A DNA stretch of 64,000 nucleotides from Flammulina velutipes (GCA_011800155.1 JAALGH010000011.1:1240001-1304000), one strand, 5' to 3'; positions 1 to 10,579 are shown, counted from the first letter of the stretch. The notes: generated from the sequence alone by a model not told the origin. Numbers and translations: made by a program.

Positions 1-990
1 CGAGAAGGCCAATCGAGTAAGATGGTGCGGTTTAGATTATGCATAACAAAGGACGTACTGCTTTATCGTTGAGTATTGGGTGGACTCATCGTTGTTGAGT
101 GTTTTGTTGTTTGCCCATTGCTCACGAGCGGGCGTAGACGCGCCGGTACGATAGGTCACGTCATCGCCCTATTAGCTGTTCAGCGTCCACTCGAAAGGAG
201 ACAAACGAATGCATACATTCGGGAAAGCAAAGTACAGTGTTGCGTCCTCAGCGATGTCGGAAATTTCGTCCATTGAGGGCGAGGACCTTGACGCGCGGTG
301 GTAAAGGAGTGAGTCCGTCTTGACTGTACTCCATTTTATCTCGCTGCTCGTATCTCCTGATAACCATTCTGAGGTTTGGTTAGTGTGGTAAGAGGACGAA
401 AGTGGTAGAGGTGTCACATGCCTCCAGTAACGTCCGAGTACAGTTGAACGGAGTGTTCTTGTCCGTCATTGCTTTTGACATCGACGTACATATACACGAA
501 GGGAAAGGATTGAAGAACGAGATCGTTTGGCTGTCAAAGAACTGAGTACGTGCGCGCCTCACGGAAACTTCATTTCCATACCTCAATCGGACTGAGGAAA
601 GTCACTGTGACATCCATAGTCCTCGCCTGGATTGTCAGTATGCTCCTCGTAGGCGTGATCTCAATGTTCGTCCTGTTCGTAAGGGTTCCGCGCCTCCCAC
701 CGAATAATTGCAAGTTTTCGCCATCGACCATTATACGAAGATCCCATCCGTTGATCTACCCATGCCAGTCAGTATCTACGGTTCAAGAAATTATGGAGAC
801 GGGACTGTACATGTAGGGCATTCCAGTGCTTCGGCCATTGATCAGCGCTGTTCCAAGGCGTGAAGTGGCTGTTCAGGTAAGGTGATCGGACAGCGAGTGG
901 TATAGTCGGCGGAGGATTATAAGGTTGTTGCGCCAGCACGAAAGAAATAGAGAGCGTAAGAAAGGTGAAGACCAGTCTAAGGTTGAACAT
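1..990 (-). CDS. GtaA-like glutaminase, paralogue 1 (5' part, cut by window edge)
   Basis: N-terminal part of a secreted glutaminase of the fungal GtaA family (DUF5127/DUF4965/DUF1793), which hydrolyses glutamine outside the cell. The ATG at 988-990 opens a signal peptide (MFNLRLVFTFLTLSISFVLA) and then a family-typical start (PLAVRSPYLNSHF). Later exons match paralogues 2 and 3 block by block: a segment with MVDGENLQLFGG and VTVTFLSPIE (about 600-740), one with SFPFVYMYVDVKSNDGQEHS (about 420-530), one with EWLSGD and SPSMDEISDIAED (about 225-380), and GDDVTYRTG near 130-165. The exon-1 donor is at about 800. The in-frame TAA near 45 falls after a GTACGT donor, inside an intron present in the paralogues, so I see no sign of a pseudogene. 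The rest lies left of the window. Confidence 0.8.
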
Positions 991-1493
991 GTCGACGAGG
1001 CGGCAAGCGGGAAAGAAAAGGAAAAGAGGAAAATGTTTTGGCCGTCGGTGCGTAGGCGTTTTATGCTTTTAGGACGCATCATTTACAGGTCTTTGAAGCT
1101 TGTAGCAATAGTCGTGGATCACTGAAATCATTCATAGATTGTTGGTGGTGATGGTAGTGGTCAGTCATCGGGAGGGCGACCGACCCTGCATAATCTGGAT
1201 TCTGTAACTGGCTGAGCGCCACACTCTTCATAAATATTCGAGAAGTCCTGACCTGCCTGCTGACGCCGTAACAGAGGTCCTCAATAACCGTAACGTGAAG
1301 CTTGCGGGAGCAAATCAAAACCGCTACTTCTATCTGCAACACAATCATCGATAACATTTTCTGTTGGCCGGCTTCGAACTTGGAGCTTGAAAACACGAAG
1401 TGTTATACAATATGATCATCATAGTCGGTGAAGATAACTCTGCATTGAGTATCTCATCAACATAGAATACATTCTATTTCTAATTCAAGTCGC
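991..1493. promoter_or_regulatory. Upstream region of glutaminase paralogue 1, plus the 3' flank of CCT8
   Basis: Read on the minus strand, this 503-bp stretch is the promoter of paralogue 1. A TATA-like CATAAAA lies near 1059-1066. Two short blocks shared with the other two paralogues follow: GGTCAGTCATC on the plus strand at 1159-1169 and GCGCCACA at 1216-1223. The part next to 1493 is the 3' flank of CCT8. A 105-codon minus-strand open frame at 1079-1396 covers the shared promoter blocks, has no recognisable domain and is not called. Confidence 0.45.
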
Positions 1494-3481
1494 TCAATCG
1501 TCCTCGTCCCAGTTTCCTGCTTGTTGCGGTACCTTCGGTCCACCAGCAGGCTTGCTCATGATGATACTATCAACACTAAGGACAGACACAGCTGCCTCCG
1601 TCGCGAGTTTGATGGCCCACGTTTTGGCACCCAGCGAGTCGTAGATTTCCTTAGATGCCGCCTCCAATGTCCCATCTGTTTCGGCCTATAAACATCATGA
1701 GTACATCATTCGGGAGATAGATTAGCTGGTTATACCTCAACGTCAACACCCCAGTCCTCACCACCCTTCTCCTCGTGCTTGGCCCACAGACGACTAAGAA
1801 CCTCGTTGCCTTCCGCACCACCGAGTGCGTTCTCGGCCAACGTGCGAGGGATAACCTCAAGTGCAGAAGAATACCGCTTTGCGCCGTGCTGCGAGAGGCC
1901 CTTCAGCGTGCTTCCGTACACCTCCACCCGCTTCGCCAACTCTAATTCTGACGCGCCGGCTCCGGGAACCAATCGTGGATCCTTCATCAAGCTTTTGATG
2001 ACGTTCACGCCATCGTCCACCGCGCGCTCTAGGTCATCCAAGTGGTTGGCAGTAGCACCACGTAGGACGATTGTTGCGGTCTTGGTGCGTCCACCAGGCG
2101 ACTGGGGGTCGAAGCCCTCATCTCCATCCGACAACTGCCGTAGCACTGTTACACGATCACCGCCAATTTCGATAGTCTCGAAGACATCCACATAGCCCGC
2201 CTCGTCTGGTGTCGGCGCACCCATTCTTGCTAACGGAGTCGCGTTGACTACCCTACATGCCCTCCGTAGGTCGAATTTGGAGAGAACTTTGAGGACGGCG
2301 ATGTTGAAGCGGTCGAGGTAGTGCATAGCGAGATCACCGACACTGGAGCCAGCGATGATCACTTTGACACCAGAGTCTGCGATCTCTTTGAAGATCTTTT
2401 CGAGGTGTTTCTCCTCTCCGGTGGTGAAGTTGAGCATTTCCTCGGCATTCTTGAGAAGGACCGTGCCCTTGGTTTCGGTCTGAGCGATGTCGAGTGCCGA
2501 AGTGAACACGACAACTTTCGCCCTCTTGACCTTTTTAATTAACCCTAGGATTTAGTCAGACAAAACTCGAATTATCGATTGGCGTTGAGCGTACCCTCTG
2601 GCTCTCGACCAAATACCATTCCCTGGACCACTCTGCTTCCAGCCAAGCTTCCGCCCATTATTTTGACTACACGCACGTTGTCGACGTTGAAATTTTTGGG
2701 ATTGGGGGGCATGACGGCAAGGGCAGCCTCCGCCACCAAAGAAGATAGTGTATCCTCGAATCCATATTGTTTGGATGCAATGGCAGGCTTCAAGGCGGAA
2801 GCGAGGGTGGACTGTGTCAAAGGAGATGGGAGGCTGAACGTAGATAATGCTATGCGAAAAAAGTTGGCGAAAAAACAACAACAGGTATTCGAGACGCGTA
2901 CTTTCGAGCTCAGAGAGGGCCTTTGCACATGCAAGCTCGTATCCTTTGATAATTTCGCTGGGATGTAGGCCCATAATCAAAAGGTGTTCGGCCTTCTTGA
3001 GCAGTTCACCTGCAAAGATGATCACCATGTTCGTCGCGTCTCCCATCTGCAAAGGCGGTGAATAACGGTGCAATGGATGGTTGGATGTATCGTACCTCTG
3101 CCTCCTGGGCCTGTGAGGCCATTACGAGGAGTTTTGCAGCTGGATGTATGACTTCGACTTCGCGTATGATTGTGGCAGCATCGGATGTAACGAAGAGTCG
3201 TCCAAGATGGTTGATGATCAGCTTATTGCGTCCTTGAAGCATTTATCAAGCACAATACAGAGTTGAGATAGCACGCTACGCACCGTTCGGTCCAAAACTC
3301 GTTCGTACAAGATCTGACAGTTCAGAAACTGCTTGGATATTGCGAATCACAGCATCGTCGATGCCTGATAGATGCTACGAGCACCGTGAGCGTCGTCGTC
3401 GTCGCCGACAGTAACGAGGACTACCTTGTAGCCGTCCTTGAAGAGCTGCAGGCTGTTGTTTTTGGGCACCTTTAAAGACAT
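1494..3481 (-). CDS. CCT8: T-complex protein 1 subunit theta (CCT theta)
   Basis: Theta subunit of the cytosolic TRiC/CCT chaperonin, an ATP-driven double ring that folds actin, tubulin and other proteins. The start MSLKVPKNNSLQLFKDGYK matches the theta N-terminus, and the protein ends in GNWDEDD just before the TGA at 1494-1496. About seven or eight exons: GIDDAVIRNIQAV...TSFGPNG, then GRNKLIINHLG...SDAAT, then MGDATNMVIIFAGELL (equatorial ATP site), then KPAIASKQYG...VVKIMGGSL, then a 260-residue block with TETKGTVLL, PTPDEAGY, ETIEIGGDRVTV and VPGAGASELELAKR, then SVLSVDSIIMSKPAGG. Length fits the family (about 550 residues). The usual GDGT(N/T) motif reads GDATN here. Confidence 0.95.
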
Positions 3482-3913
3482 GATTGTAGGAAGGCAAGAT
3501 GCGTTTAAAAAGGAAATCGCCTGCTCGGCATTTCCCGGACGCCTTCGAAGCAATAAAATAGGTGATGGCACTGGTGGGATACACACTATACGGTATATAT
3601 TGGTGGATCGTACATATAAAATACATTAAAAGTCTTAGAAACCACATTTTACGGCTGAGTAGACACAATCAAATTTGTCGTAACTTCAGAGACGTGGATA
3701 TTGCGTACATCTATATCTACGGACATGAGAGCTAAGACACTGTGTGCTTGTGGTGGGAAAAGGGGAAACTGCTGCGCTGGTCAGGATTCCGACCAGCGCA
3801 GTTCGTTTTCCTTGGGTTGAGCGACGTGGAGGGAACTGAACTACCCAAAACCACGTAAGCCTTCGGCGCGTCGACAGAACGAGCGAGACCAACCCACCAC
3901 AAGCCGAAGGAAC
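3482..3913. other. CCT8 upstream region and 3' end of the YR retrotransposon
   Basis: No gene is supported here. The segment nearest CCT8 is its promoter. From about 3668 onward the DNA probably belongs to the retrotransposon: it contains ATCAAATTTGTC at 3668-3679, repeated in the same orientation at 10477-10488 beyond gag, and a strong hairpin at 3772-3801. An additional 8-bp inverted pair, CCTTCGGC and GCCGAAGG, lies near 3860 and 3903. The exact element boundary cannot be fixed from one copy. Confidence 0.4.
3772..3801. repeat. Perfect 11-bp inverted repeat (hairpin) near the 3' end of the YR element
   Basis: CTGCGCTGGTC (3772-3782) and GACCAGCGCAG (3791-3801) are perfect inverted copies separated by the 8-nt loop AGGATTCC. 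It lies about 110 bp beyond the recombinase stop codon, inside the presumed 3' terminal region, where Ngaro/DIRS elements carry the repeats that template circular DNA formation. It could be a recombinase site or an RNA stem; function is inferred from position only. Confidence 0.55.
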
Positions 3914-5062
3914 TTATCTCCTCTTCGCCTTCTCCTTCAGCCTTTCCACGTACATGACCCCAAGAATGTCCAAACTTCTCCAGTACTGGAGGAACGCATC
4001 TGACGACCACCGCCCAAGCGCTTTAACCACATCCGTGTCTATCCCTTCCAACAAGAAATAAGTCGTTCCCCCGATCCTAAACGAGTGGCCGGTGAGTCTG
4101 CTTAACCCAGCTGCTTCCCATATCTCGTTACACCGCTCGAGGAAGGCCTTCTTGGATAGAATCCGTCGCACCCCCCTTTCGTCGAGGTAAGATGCTAGCG
4201 GGACGTCTCCGCGTATCTCGTTCATATCCAGGTGAGCGTCCAGGTTGGTGCACGGGTTCGTGATCCCTAGTTGCGCGCATATCACCACCCGCTCGCCGTC
4301 TGAGTTCGTTTTCGTCGTAGGCAGATCCAGCATTCTCGAGCCGTGGACTGAGTGAGGCGGGTGGAGGTTCTTCGCTACCGGATGTTGTGTTGCGTCGAAT
4401 TTCTTTTCGTTTGGGGAATCAGGAAGTAGCTCGCCTAGCCTGCATTGCCCGTAGAAAGCTGGTGTCGCCATTCCTCTGACCGCCGTATCCTTCCCGCTTG
4501 CTGGGTTTAGTCCCTTGACCAGTACCTCGAGACGTTCGTACGTGACTGGTGGCCTGGGCGGTTTCTTTGCGACCGGCCGACTCTTCTTCACCCCGTTGAT
4601 AACGTGTTTCAGCTGTAGGCCTCCTTGCCATACCAGCCCGTTTGCGATGTGGAAAGCGCGCACCCCGTTAACCTTTGCCCCCACCCCCGCTGCACCCTTC
4701 CTCCCTGTCCATGATGCCGCGTACTCGCAGAGGATGTCTTCGTGCGCTGGGAACCGCTCTTCGCCAGGAATAGCTGAGGCTTCGCACCACCTAGTAAAGT
4801 CCCTTAGGCCGACCTTGTGTTGCTTTGTTGAGCTCCTCGCCCAGGAGGCTGCCAGCGCCTCGCGTATAGCTCTAGATTTGTTTGTAGATAGATGCTGGAA
4901 ACCTATATCGTAGTCGCTTGATCGTTCACTGTGTTTCGACCGTTTCGTGAAGGTCTTCGTAGGCGTAGCGTTCTTCCTGATGTAGTCGTCGATAAAGGTG
5001 CTCGCGTTCCAAGTCGACGCCATGGTAGTTGAATAGAGAGATCGTTCTAACCCTAACCTCAT
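3914..5062 (-). CDS. Tyrosine recombinase of the YR retrotransposon
   Basis: 382-residue recombinase that would insert the circular DNA copy of the element. An N-terminal SAM-like core-binding region (about residues 60-160) is followed by the catalytic domain. Visible catalytic residues: Arg in CRLGELL, the HxxR box in GHSFRIGG, and the nucleophile Tyr in GRWSSDAFLQYW. Trp replaces the second His, as is common in this lineage. The ATG at 5062 is the first; a second Met (MASTWNAST) at about 5023 is an alternative. The frame begins 34 nt after the RT-RNase H stop, in a different frame, as expected for the third ORF. No stops or frameshifts are seen. Confidence 0.88.
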   Translation of the reverse strand: MRLGLERSLYSTTMASTWNASTFIDDYIRKNATPTKTFTKRSKHSERSSDYDIGFQHLSTNKSRAIREALAASWARSSTKQHKVGLRDFTRWCEASAIPGEERFPAHEDILCEYAASWTGRKGAAGVGAKVNGVRAFHIANGLVWQGGLQLKHVINGVKKSRPVAKKPPRPPVTYERLEVLVKGLNPASGKDTAVRGMATPAFYGQCRLGELLPDSPNEKKFDATQHPVAKNLHPPHSVHGSRMLDLPTTKTNSDGERVVICAQLGITNPCTNLDAHLDMNEIRGDVPLASYLDERGVRRILSKKAFLERCNEIWEAAGLSRLTGHSFRIGGTTYFLLEGIDTDVVKALGRWSSDAFLQYWRSLDILGVMYVERLKEKAKRR

Positions 5063-5096
5063 GTCACGTTGTATTTTCTCCTGCGCGTTAACATAC

Positions 5097-7354
5097 TTAA
5101 TCTTTCAATTCATGGTGCCCTACAGAGTGGTGTACTAGCGTTCGTAGGTGATAAGGAATATGCGGTGGGTATTGTAAAAGTTTCTTTCTCGAATCAAATT
5201 TTCCTCTCGATGGTGCATCCGCGATGTTGTCGTGCGTCGACACCCATACGATCGACAACCAGATCCCGTAGTCCTGCATTAGACTGACTATCCGTTTCAG
5301 GATGTCGTTTTGCTGTCTCCCTCTCGAGTACCCCGCCGCCAATGCTCCTACCACTCCTTGATTGTCCGAGCGCAAGCGTATGTGGCAATCCTTGTACCCC
5401 GCTGCCTTCAAAGACCGGAGCGCGAGTTCTACGGCCACCATCTCGCCCCATCCTATGTCTCGTCCCTCAGATTTCCACCCGTCTTTCAGCTTCCATGCTA
5501 GCCATCTGCCGTTCAAAACCAAACCGATCCCCCAGACCGTCGAAGCATCGACCATGAGCTCCACGTCCTCTCTCGGTTCCGACGGGCGAACACAGCGGAT
5601 CCCGACGAATTCCTCTCTCAGCTTCTCCAGCCACCACATAATGTCCTCCGCTGCCTGCGCCGATATCTTGTGCTTGATATATCTCGGCGTTCCTTCCTTG
5701 AAGGATGCGCGGAGACGGTAAAGCGACGGCATACGTGATCGTCCCTCCGGAACCACGAGACAGCAGTGGTTCAGCGTCCCTACTAGCGATTCTAGCGTCT
5801 CTTTCGCTATCGGCGTGCCCCGTAGTGCGAAGGGCTCCAGTTTTCCTGCGTATTTCGTTTTCTTCTTTTCGGGTAGCTGGACCGTCTTCTGTTCGAGATC
5901 CCAGTCGAGACCGATGTATGTAAATGTCGAGGCGAAGTCTTTGAACTTGTCCAGGGCCCATGGCCATCCGACCTTCCTTGCGACCTCCCATATCAGCTCC
6001 GCCGAATATGTGTATGTAAATGATCCATCCTTCAAACGTCCTTTCGGATATCTGGGGATTGTCAGACTCGTCTCCTAACCCTTCAACGAGAGTCATACCT
6101 GAAGAAAATGAAGTCGTCGACCCACTTCAAAACAGCCTCGATCCCGTAGAACAGAAATATCCGGACCATCGCGTCTGCTATTCGTCCAAAAATCCCTGGC
6201 GATGGTGACGCTCCGAAGTCTAGCGTCGCGTTTAGAAAGACCAGCATTCCGATGAGCACGACCGTGAATATTCTTGCTGACGGGTGGACCGGCACGTTTC
6301 GAAAGGCGGATTCTACGTCGAAAACCGCGACCTGAGTTCCTTCTGGCGCCTCCGCCACCTTTAACAAGCATTCTGAGAAGGTCCCCCATTCGCACTGAAA
6401 GTCGTCTGTGTCTATTATTGCATTTATCGAATTCCGTTCTGGATTTAGCTTGATCTTTCGTCGTTGTTCTGGGTTCTGTTTGTTGTACTCCAAGTTCTCT
6501 ATGACCTCGTCTGGTAGGTCGTTTCGCGGAAAGAAGTGGTCCGTCGTGATGCGCATCTTTCCTGGTCGTTGTTCGACTACGTTCATTGGCGCCATTCTAA
6601 AGTATCCTGCGAACGCGTCAACACTGGTTCCCCAGGCAACAAACTGCTCACCTATGCGTGATTCTAATTCTTCGGGCGAGAAACCTTTGCTAAGTCGTCC
6701 TAGCGCCATTTCCTCGCCGTATTTCTTCTCGATGAAAGCTAAGTGTTCTGGTTCTCTTGCATGATTCGGTGGAATAAAGGTCCGGTCCAGATAGACGTCG
6801 TCGAGTCCTATCGAGAAGCCATCGCGTATCCCTCTGGGTATATCCTCAAACTCCTCCAACGCTCCCGCCTTCTCCAGCTCCTCCCGCCACGCATCCGCCT
6901 TGAATGGTGTGACTATCGGGAAGAGCGTCGCCGCCTCCTCAACCAGAGGAGCGGTTCTTGGCGCCGTGATTCTGGGCGCCGTGGCCTTTCTGTCCACAGA
7001 TGGAGCACGCGTGCAGGAATTTACTTCCACAGTCGGTTCGGGGGCAAGTTGAATCGGCTCGAATGTTGAAAGGGTAGCAGTAGCCTTCCTTCGTAGTTTT
7101 GTTGATCCAGGCGCCACCTTCCTTTCGACAGACGATGTTATCGCCGCCGGGGCACACAGAGTAGCGGTGGGCGCGACTCCCGCACCAGATGCAGCAGATC
7201 CTCTGACTGCTCCCACCTTGGGAACTGTTCCCTCCGCCGCTGCCTCCTGATCCTCCGGAGCGACCGCCACCAGTTCCACCTTGGTTTCCGCTGTAGCTCT
7301 GACCGTTCGACGACCTCTGCCTCTGGCCGTTCCCTTGTTGTTGCTGCTGCTGTT
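5097..7354 (-). CDS. Reverse transcriptase-RNase H of the YR retrotransposon (spliced; no ATG of its own)
   Basis: Copies element RNA into DNA. Exon 1 holds an Ala/Pro-rich linker and the RT fingers and palm, ending at WVDDFIFF, the YxDD-type catalytic motif with Trp first. A 47-nt intron (6052-6098; GTATGA, branch CTGAC, CCCCAG) joins it to YPKGRLKDG and the RT thumb region, then RNase H with LMVDASTVWGIG, GEMVAVELAL, LRSDNQGVV and NIADAPSRG, giving the D-E-D-D set. Reading through the intron stops four codons after the RT motif. The frame has no ATG upstream of the RT domain and stops before 7365. It is joined directly to gag if the gag intron is spliced at the GAG acceptor (exon starting at 7354). 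It overlaps the gag 3' end in another frame. Confidence 0.85.
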
Positions 7355-10304
7355 CTCGGGGAAGTCAGTTCATCACTCGTCATTTGGTGGTGAACCCGCT
7401 TACCATCGCTGCCATCTGGGACGTCAGCCTGTCCACCAATTGGCCCCTCTCCGCTGCCACCTCATTAAGGCATCGTGTCCAGACATTCTCGCCCCACCGT
7501 CCAACGGTCATCTTCATCCTCCTCTCCTGGATGGCTATAAACGAGCGCTCGGTGTATAGTTTCACCACTTTGAACTGCGTCTCATAGTCCTTTCGCCGTG
7601 TCAACTGGTTGAACATCCTCTGGAACTCAGCGCTGAGCTCCTTCCGCGAAGGAATAAGGTATGCCTCCTCCTCGTCGACGTCCGGGATCCGTGGCTGGTA
7701 GTGTTCCTCAATTGCGCGAATGAAGGTGACGAAAGCTGGCCGCCACTCGTCCTCTCGCAGTGTGTTATCGGCAGGATACTTCTCAGCCCCCTTGATGCCA
7801 ATCGTACCGCCTGGGCCGATCTCCAGGTGGTTCGCCTCGTTCCCGAGGGCCTTCGACTGGTTCTTCCTGCACGCCTCTGGCGTGAACATCGACAGACGCA
7901 GAGTTTTCGTCCAGCCACCACGAAGAATCTCCACGCACTTCACCGGGATGGCTATCGCGTCGCTCTCCTTGAAATCATCCAATCCCAGGGCGTCCTCTCG
8001 ACCTAGACCCCTCTTCTTCCGGGGGGAAACTGGCTCCCCTGGAGAAACCTTCCTCTTCGCCCCACCGCGTTCCGGGGAGAGGTGTCGGTGCCTCTTCGCC
8101 TCCTCCCTCGACTTTGGGGATGGCCGACGCTTCATGCCAGTGGGGGTCTGGGGCCTCGCCTGCACCGGCGACTTCAGTACCTGGGCGACGTCCCTATAGA
8201 GTTCGACCAAATCCCTCGCAGAGGCGAAGTTGTTTTCCCGAGCGAGTACCTCGAGTCGCCCTTCTGGAGTATCGTCCTCCTCCTCCTCCTCCTCCTCCAC
8301 GATGGCGTCCATGACGCGTGACTGAGTTTGCTTCTCTCGGTCCAGAGCCGCCGACGCGATGGCTTCCGCCTGAGTTCTCGCACGGGCTGACTCCTCCTCC
8401 AGCCTCCTGGCCTCAGCTCTCACGCGAGCCAACCTTTCCTGAGCTAGAGCCGCAGACGCGTCAGCCTCCGCCTGCATCCTCGCCTGCGTAGCCGCCACCT
8501 TGTCCCTGGCAGCCTTCGCCTGTAGCGCTGCTTCGCGCATCAGCTGCTCAGCTTCCTCCTCCGCTTCCCGGCGAGCTCTGTCCCGCCTGGCCTTCTCCGC
8601 CCTCTGGGCTATCTCCTCCCTTGACGCGACCTGCTTCTGCTGGGCAGGAATCGGGGCGGGAGCCACAGCGACGGCAGCACCGAGGGCGTCTCGAGCTTCC
8701 TTCAACCCAGCCTCCCTTGCCTGGTTCACAAGTTTCTCAATCTCTGCACGCGACATTACGACGTCGTCACCTGCTGCTGGGTTCCCCGGGGGGACGACGG
8801 CTGGCTTTCTCGCCGTAGCCTTTGTGACCTTTGACGCCCCAACCTTGGGAGCCTCTGGCGCCGCAGGGGCCACCTTCGGCTTCGCGGGCGGTGGTGCAGC
8901 TTTCTTCGCAACCCCTGCCGTAGACTTCGAGGGCGCGGGGGCAGGGATGACCGCTTCCACGGGCTTGGTGGCGGGTCTGGCTTCCTTTGGGGCAGGGGGC
9001 TGCGCAGCAACCGCGCGTTCGGTGGGCGCTACCGCCTTCCCCTTCCCCTTGTCAGCGATAACCTTCGCTGCTGCAGCTGCCCTGGCTGTAGGGACGTACG
9101 CGTCGCTTTCGTCATCCGACGCGTCTTGCACGGTAGCTCTACGGCTCTTCAGTTTTCGTGGCTCTGGTTCTGGAGAGGACACGTCGTCAGCAAACCCGAA
9201 ACACACATACACGGCGAACGAGCGGACAAGCCAACTGAGCATCCCACACTCGGGAGCAGGCCACAGGAGATGTACCAATCCCTGCTGCGAGCCTCAACAT
9301 ACAAGGCAGCGCGAGGCAAACACAGACGAGTCCGGCATCCCCACACACGGAGATGCCCAAGACCCCATCCTCATGCTCGAGGGGACGACCACTCCTCCAA
9401 TACTCGCAGGAGCACCAGCGACACTCCTCCATACTCGGAGGAGCCATAGGAACAACAGAGCAAATAACTCACCAGCAATCGCAACCCTCGCTTGGGCCTT
9501 TCGCTGAACAGGCGGGGCAACCACACGCGGTGCCAACCCCCCCTCCAAACCTCCGCTGAGCGACTGCTTAGCAGGCACTGTCTTCACTCCCGCGTCGCGA
9601 CGGCGTGTGACGTCCGGAGTCCTCCCCACGATGTCCGCAGACTCGCCGAGAGTTCCCCCTCTGACCACAGAGGCCTGCAAACCCGAGAGGAAAGTGGAAA
9701 CCTTTCTCCTACCCGCCCGGTCCCCTAGATCTCCACCCGGCGAGACGATCTCCGCCGCCGGAAGTAGCAACGGCCCCGAGGGAGGGGATGTGGGAACGGG
9801 CGAGGGGACCCCCGTAGCATGCGGGGTCGAAGAGGCGGGGTAGAGACGGAAATGCGCCACATCGTCCTGGACGTCGCGCGACCAATCGCAGTCTGCGGGA
9901 TCCAGCGCGCGCTGGCGGTGACTGTTCTCCTCGTCGTCGTCATCGTCTTCCTCAGGCGAGGACGCACCGTCCTCGATATCGTCCACCCCCAGACCCTCGA
10001 CGTCTTCGTCCCCGAAACCTGCAGCTGATTGGATGGGCGACGACGCGGAAGCCGCGAACTCCAGAAGAGCCGCCTTCTCCAAGAGGCCTTCCACCTTGCC
10101 CTGTCCTGTGAGCCCCGAGGGGCCAGCCGTAGGTGAAAGAGGATCGTGCATCTCCTGCTGCCCCGTCGGCCTCGCTGGCTTGCCAGACTTCGTTCCTCTG
10201 TCGTCCAAGGCGCGATAGAGGCTGTGGTCGAAGTTCAAATGGCCGGGCGGTAAAGTGCTGCGAGACCGAGTCGTCCTCGCGCCGACGCGCGACTGCTTCG
10301 ACAT
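6939..10304 (-). CDS. Gag-like protein of the YR retrotransposon (three exons, two zinc knuckles)
   Basis: Structural protein of the element. The ATG at 10302-10304 gives MSKQSRVGARTT. Exon 1 (to 9473) is acidic and disordered. A 303-nt intron (9170-9472; GTGAGT...CTGAC...CTCCAG) joins in phase to PEPRKLKSRR. Exon 2 is Ala/Pro/Lys-rich, then has a long charged coiled coil rich in Arg, Glu and Ala (about 8200-8650), then a globular C-terminal region with LDDFKESDAIAIPV. A 54-nt intron (7350-7403; GTAAGC...CTGAC...ACAG) contains two in-frame stops. Splicing it continues the frame into a Gln/Gly-rich linker and two zinc knuckles: CIWCGSRAHRYSVC (CCHC) and CSICGQKGHGAQNH (CCHH). The stop is at 6939. 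Confidence 0.75.
7350..7403 (-). promoter_or_regulatory. Intron with tandem acceptors at the gag/RT junction
   Basis: Donor GTAAGC follows gag codon ATG at 7404; the branch-like CTGAC lies 10 nt before the first acceptor. Two AGs follow within 5 nt. GAG (7355-7357) leaves an exon starting AACAGC, which is the RT frame. CAG (7350-7352) leaves CAGCAG, which is the gag/zinc-knuckle frame. Unspliced RNA stops at TGA right after FTTK. So three products are possible: short Gag, Gag with knuckles, and a Gag-RT fusion in which the knuckles are replaced by linker. Splicing is inferred from sequence only. Confidence 0.55.
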
Positions 10305-10579
10305 AACTGGCGCAGAGCTAGAAATCCTGCTGCGCTGACGCTGAAAAGCTCCGAACGAGTTCTCACGAGGTTCACGAACGAAAAAGAAAAGCTCTTTGGC
10401 GCGTACAGCGACCAAAGGACGTGAGGAAACTCGAACTGAGAATCACCAGTGGTGGTTCGGAGCAAAGAAGCAGGCGATCAAATTTGTCACGTGGTCTACG
10501 TAGCGTAAAACCGCGCCTCACTTCCTCCTACCCGCGCCAGCCCCCGTGAGGCTTCCAACTCGCAGAGAGGTGAGGTAGA

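Larger units (their letters stand above)
3668..10488 (-). mobile_element. Tyrosine-recombinase retrotransposon (Ngaro/DIRS type), apparently complete
   Basis: Transcribed on the minus strand in the order gag, RT-RNase H, tyrosine recombinase, the layout of DIRS-order retrotransposons. These integrate with a tyrosine recombinase rather than a DDE integrase and normally leave no target duplication. No methyltransferase domain follows RNase H, which favours Ngaro, the lineage known to be common in Agaricomycotina, over classical DIRS1. All enzymatic domains keep their catalytic residues and no domain has an unexplained stop, so the copy may be young. Three spliceosomal introns are needed to read gag and RT. 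Boundaries are provisional, set at a 12-bp repeat shared by both flanks (3668-3679 and 10477-10488). Confidence 0.75.

Noticed and set aside
1..170. Stop codon in glutaminase paralogue 1 as sign of pseudogene
   Set aside because: The TAA near 45 lies after a GTACGT donor at the position of an intron also present in paralogues 2 and 3.
1079..1396. 105-codon minus-strand frame
   Set aside because: Covers the shared promoter blocks of glutaminase paralogue 1; no domain.
5045..5062. TTAGGGTTAG on the minus strand, telomere-like
   Set aside because: Only about one and a half repeats, and it is inside the recombinase start region; chance.
8500..9507. 335-codon plus-strand open frame, Ala-rich
   Set aside because: Antisense to the Ala/Glu/Arg-rich coiled-coil part of gag; low complexity is a by-product.
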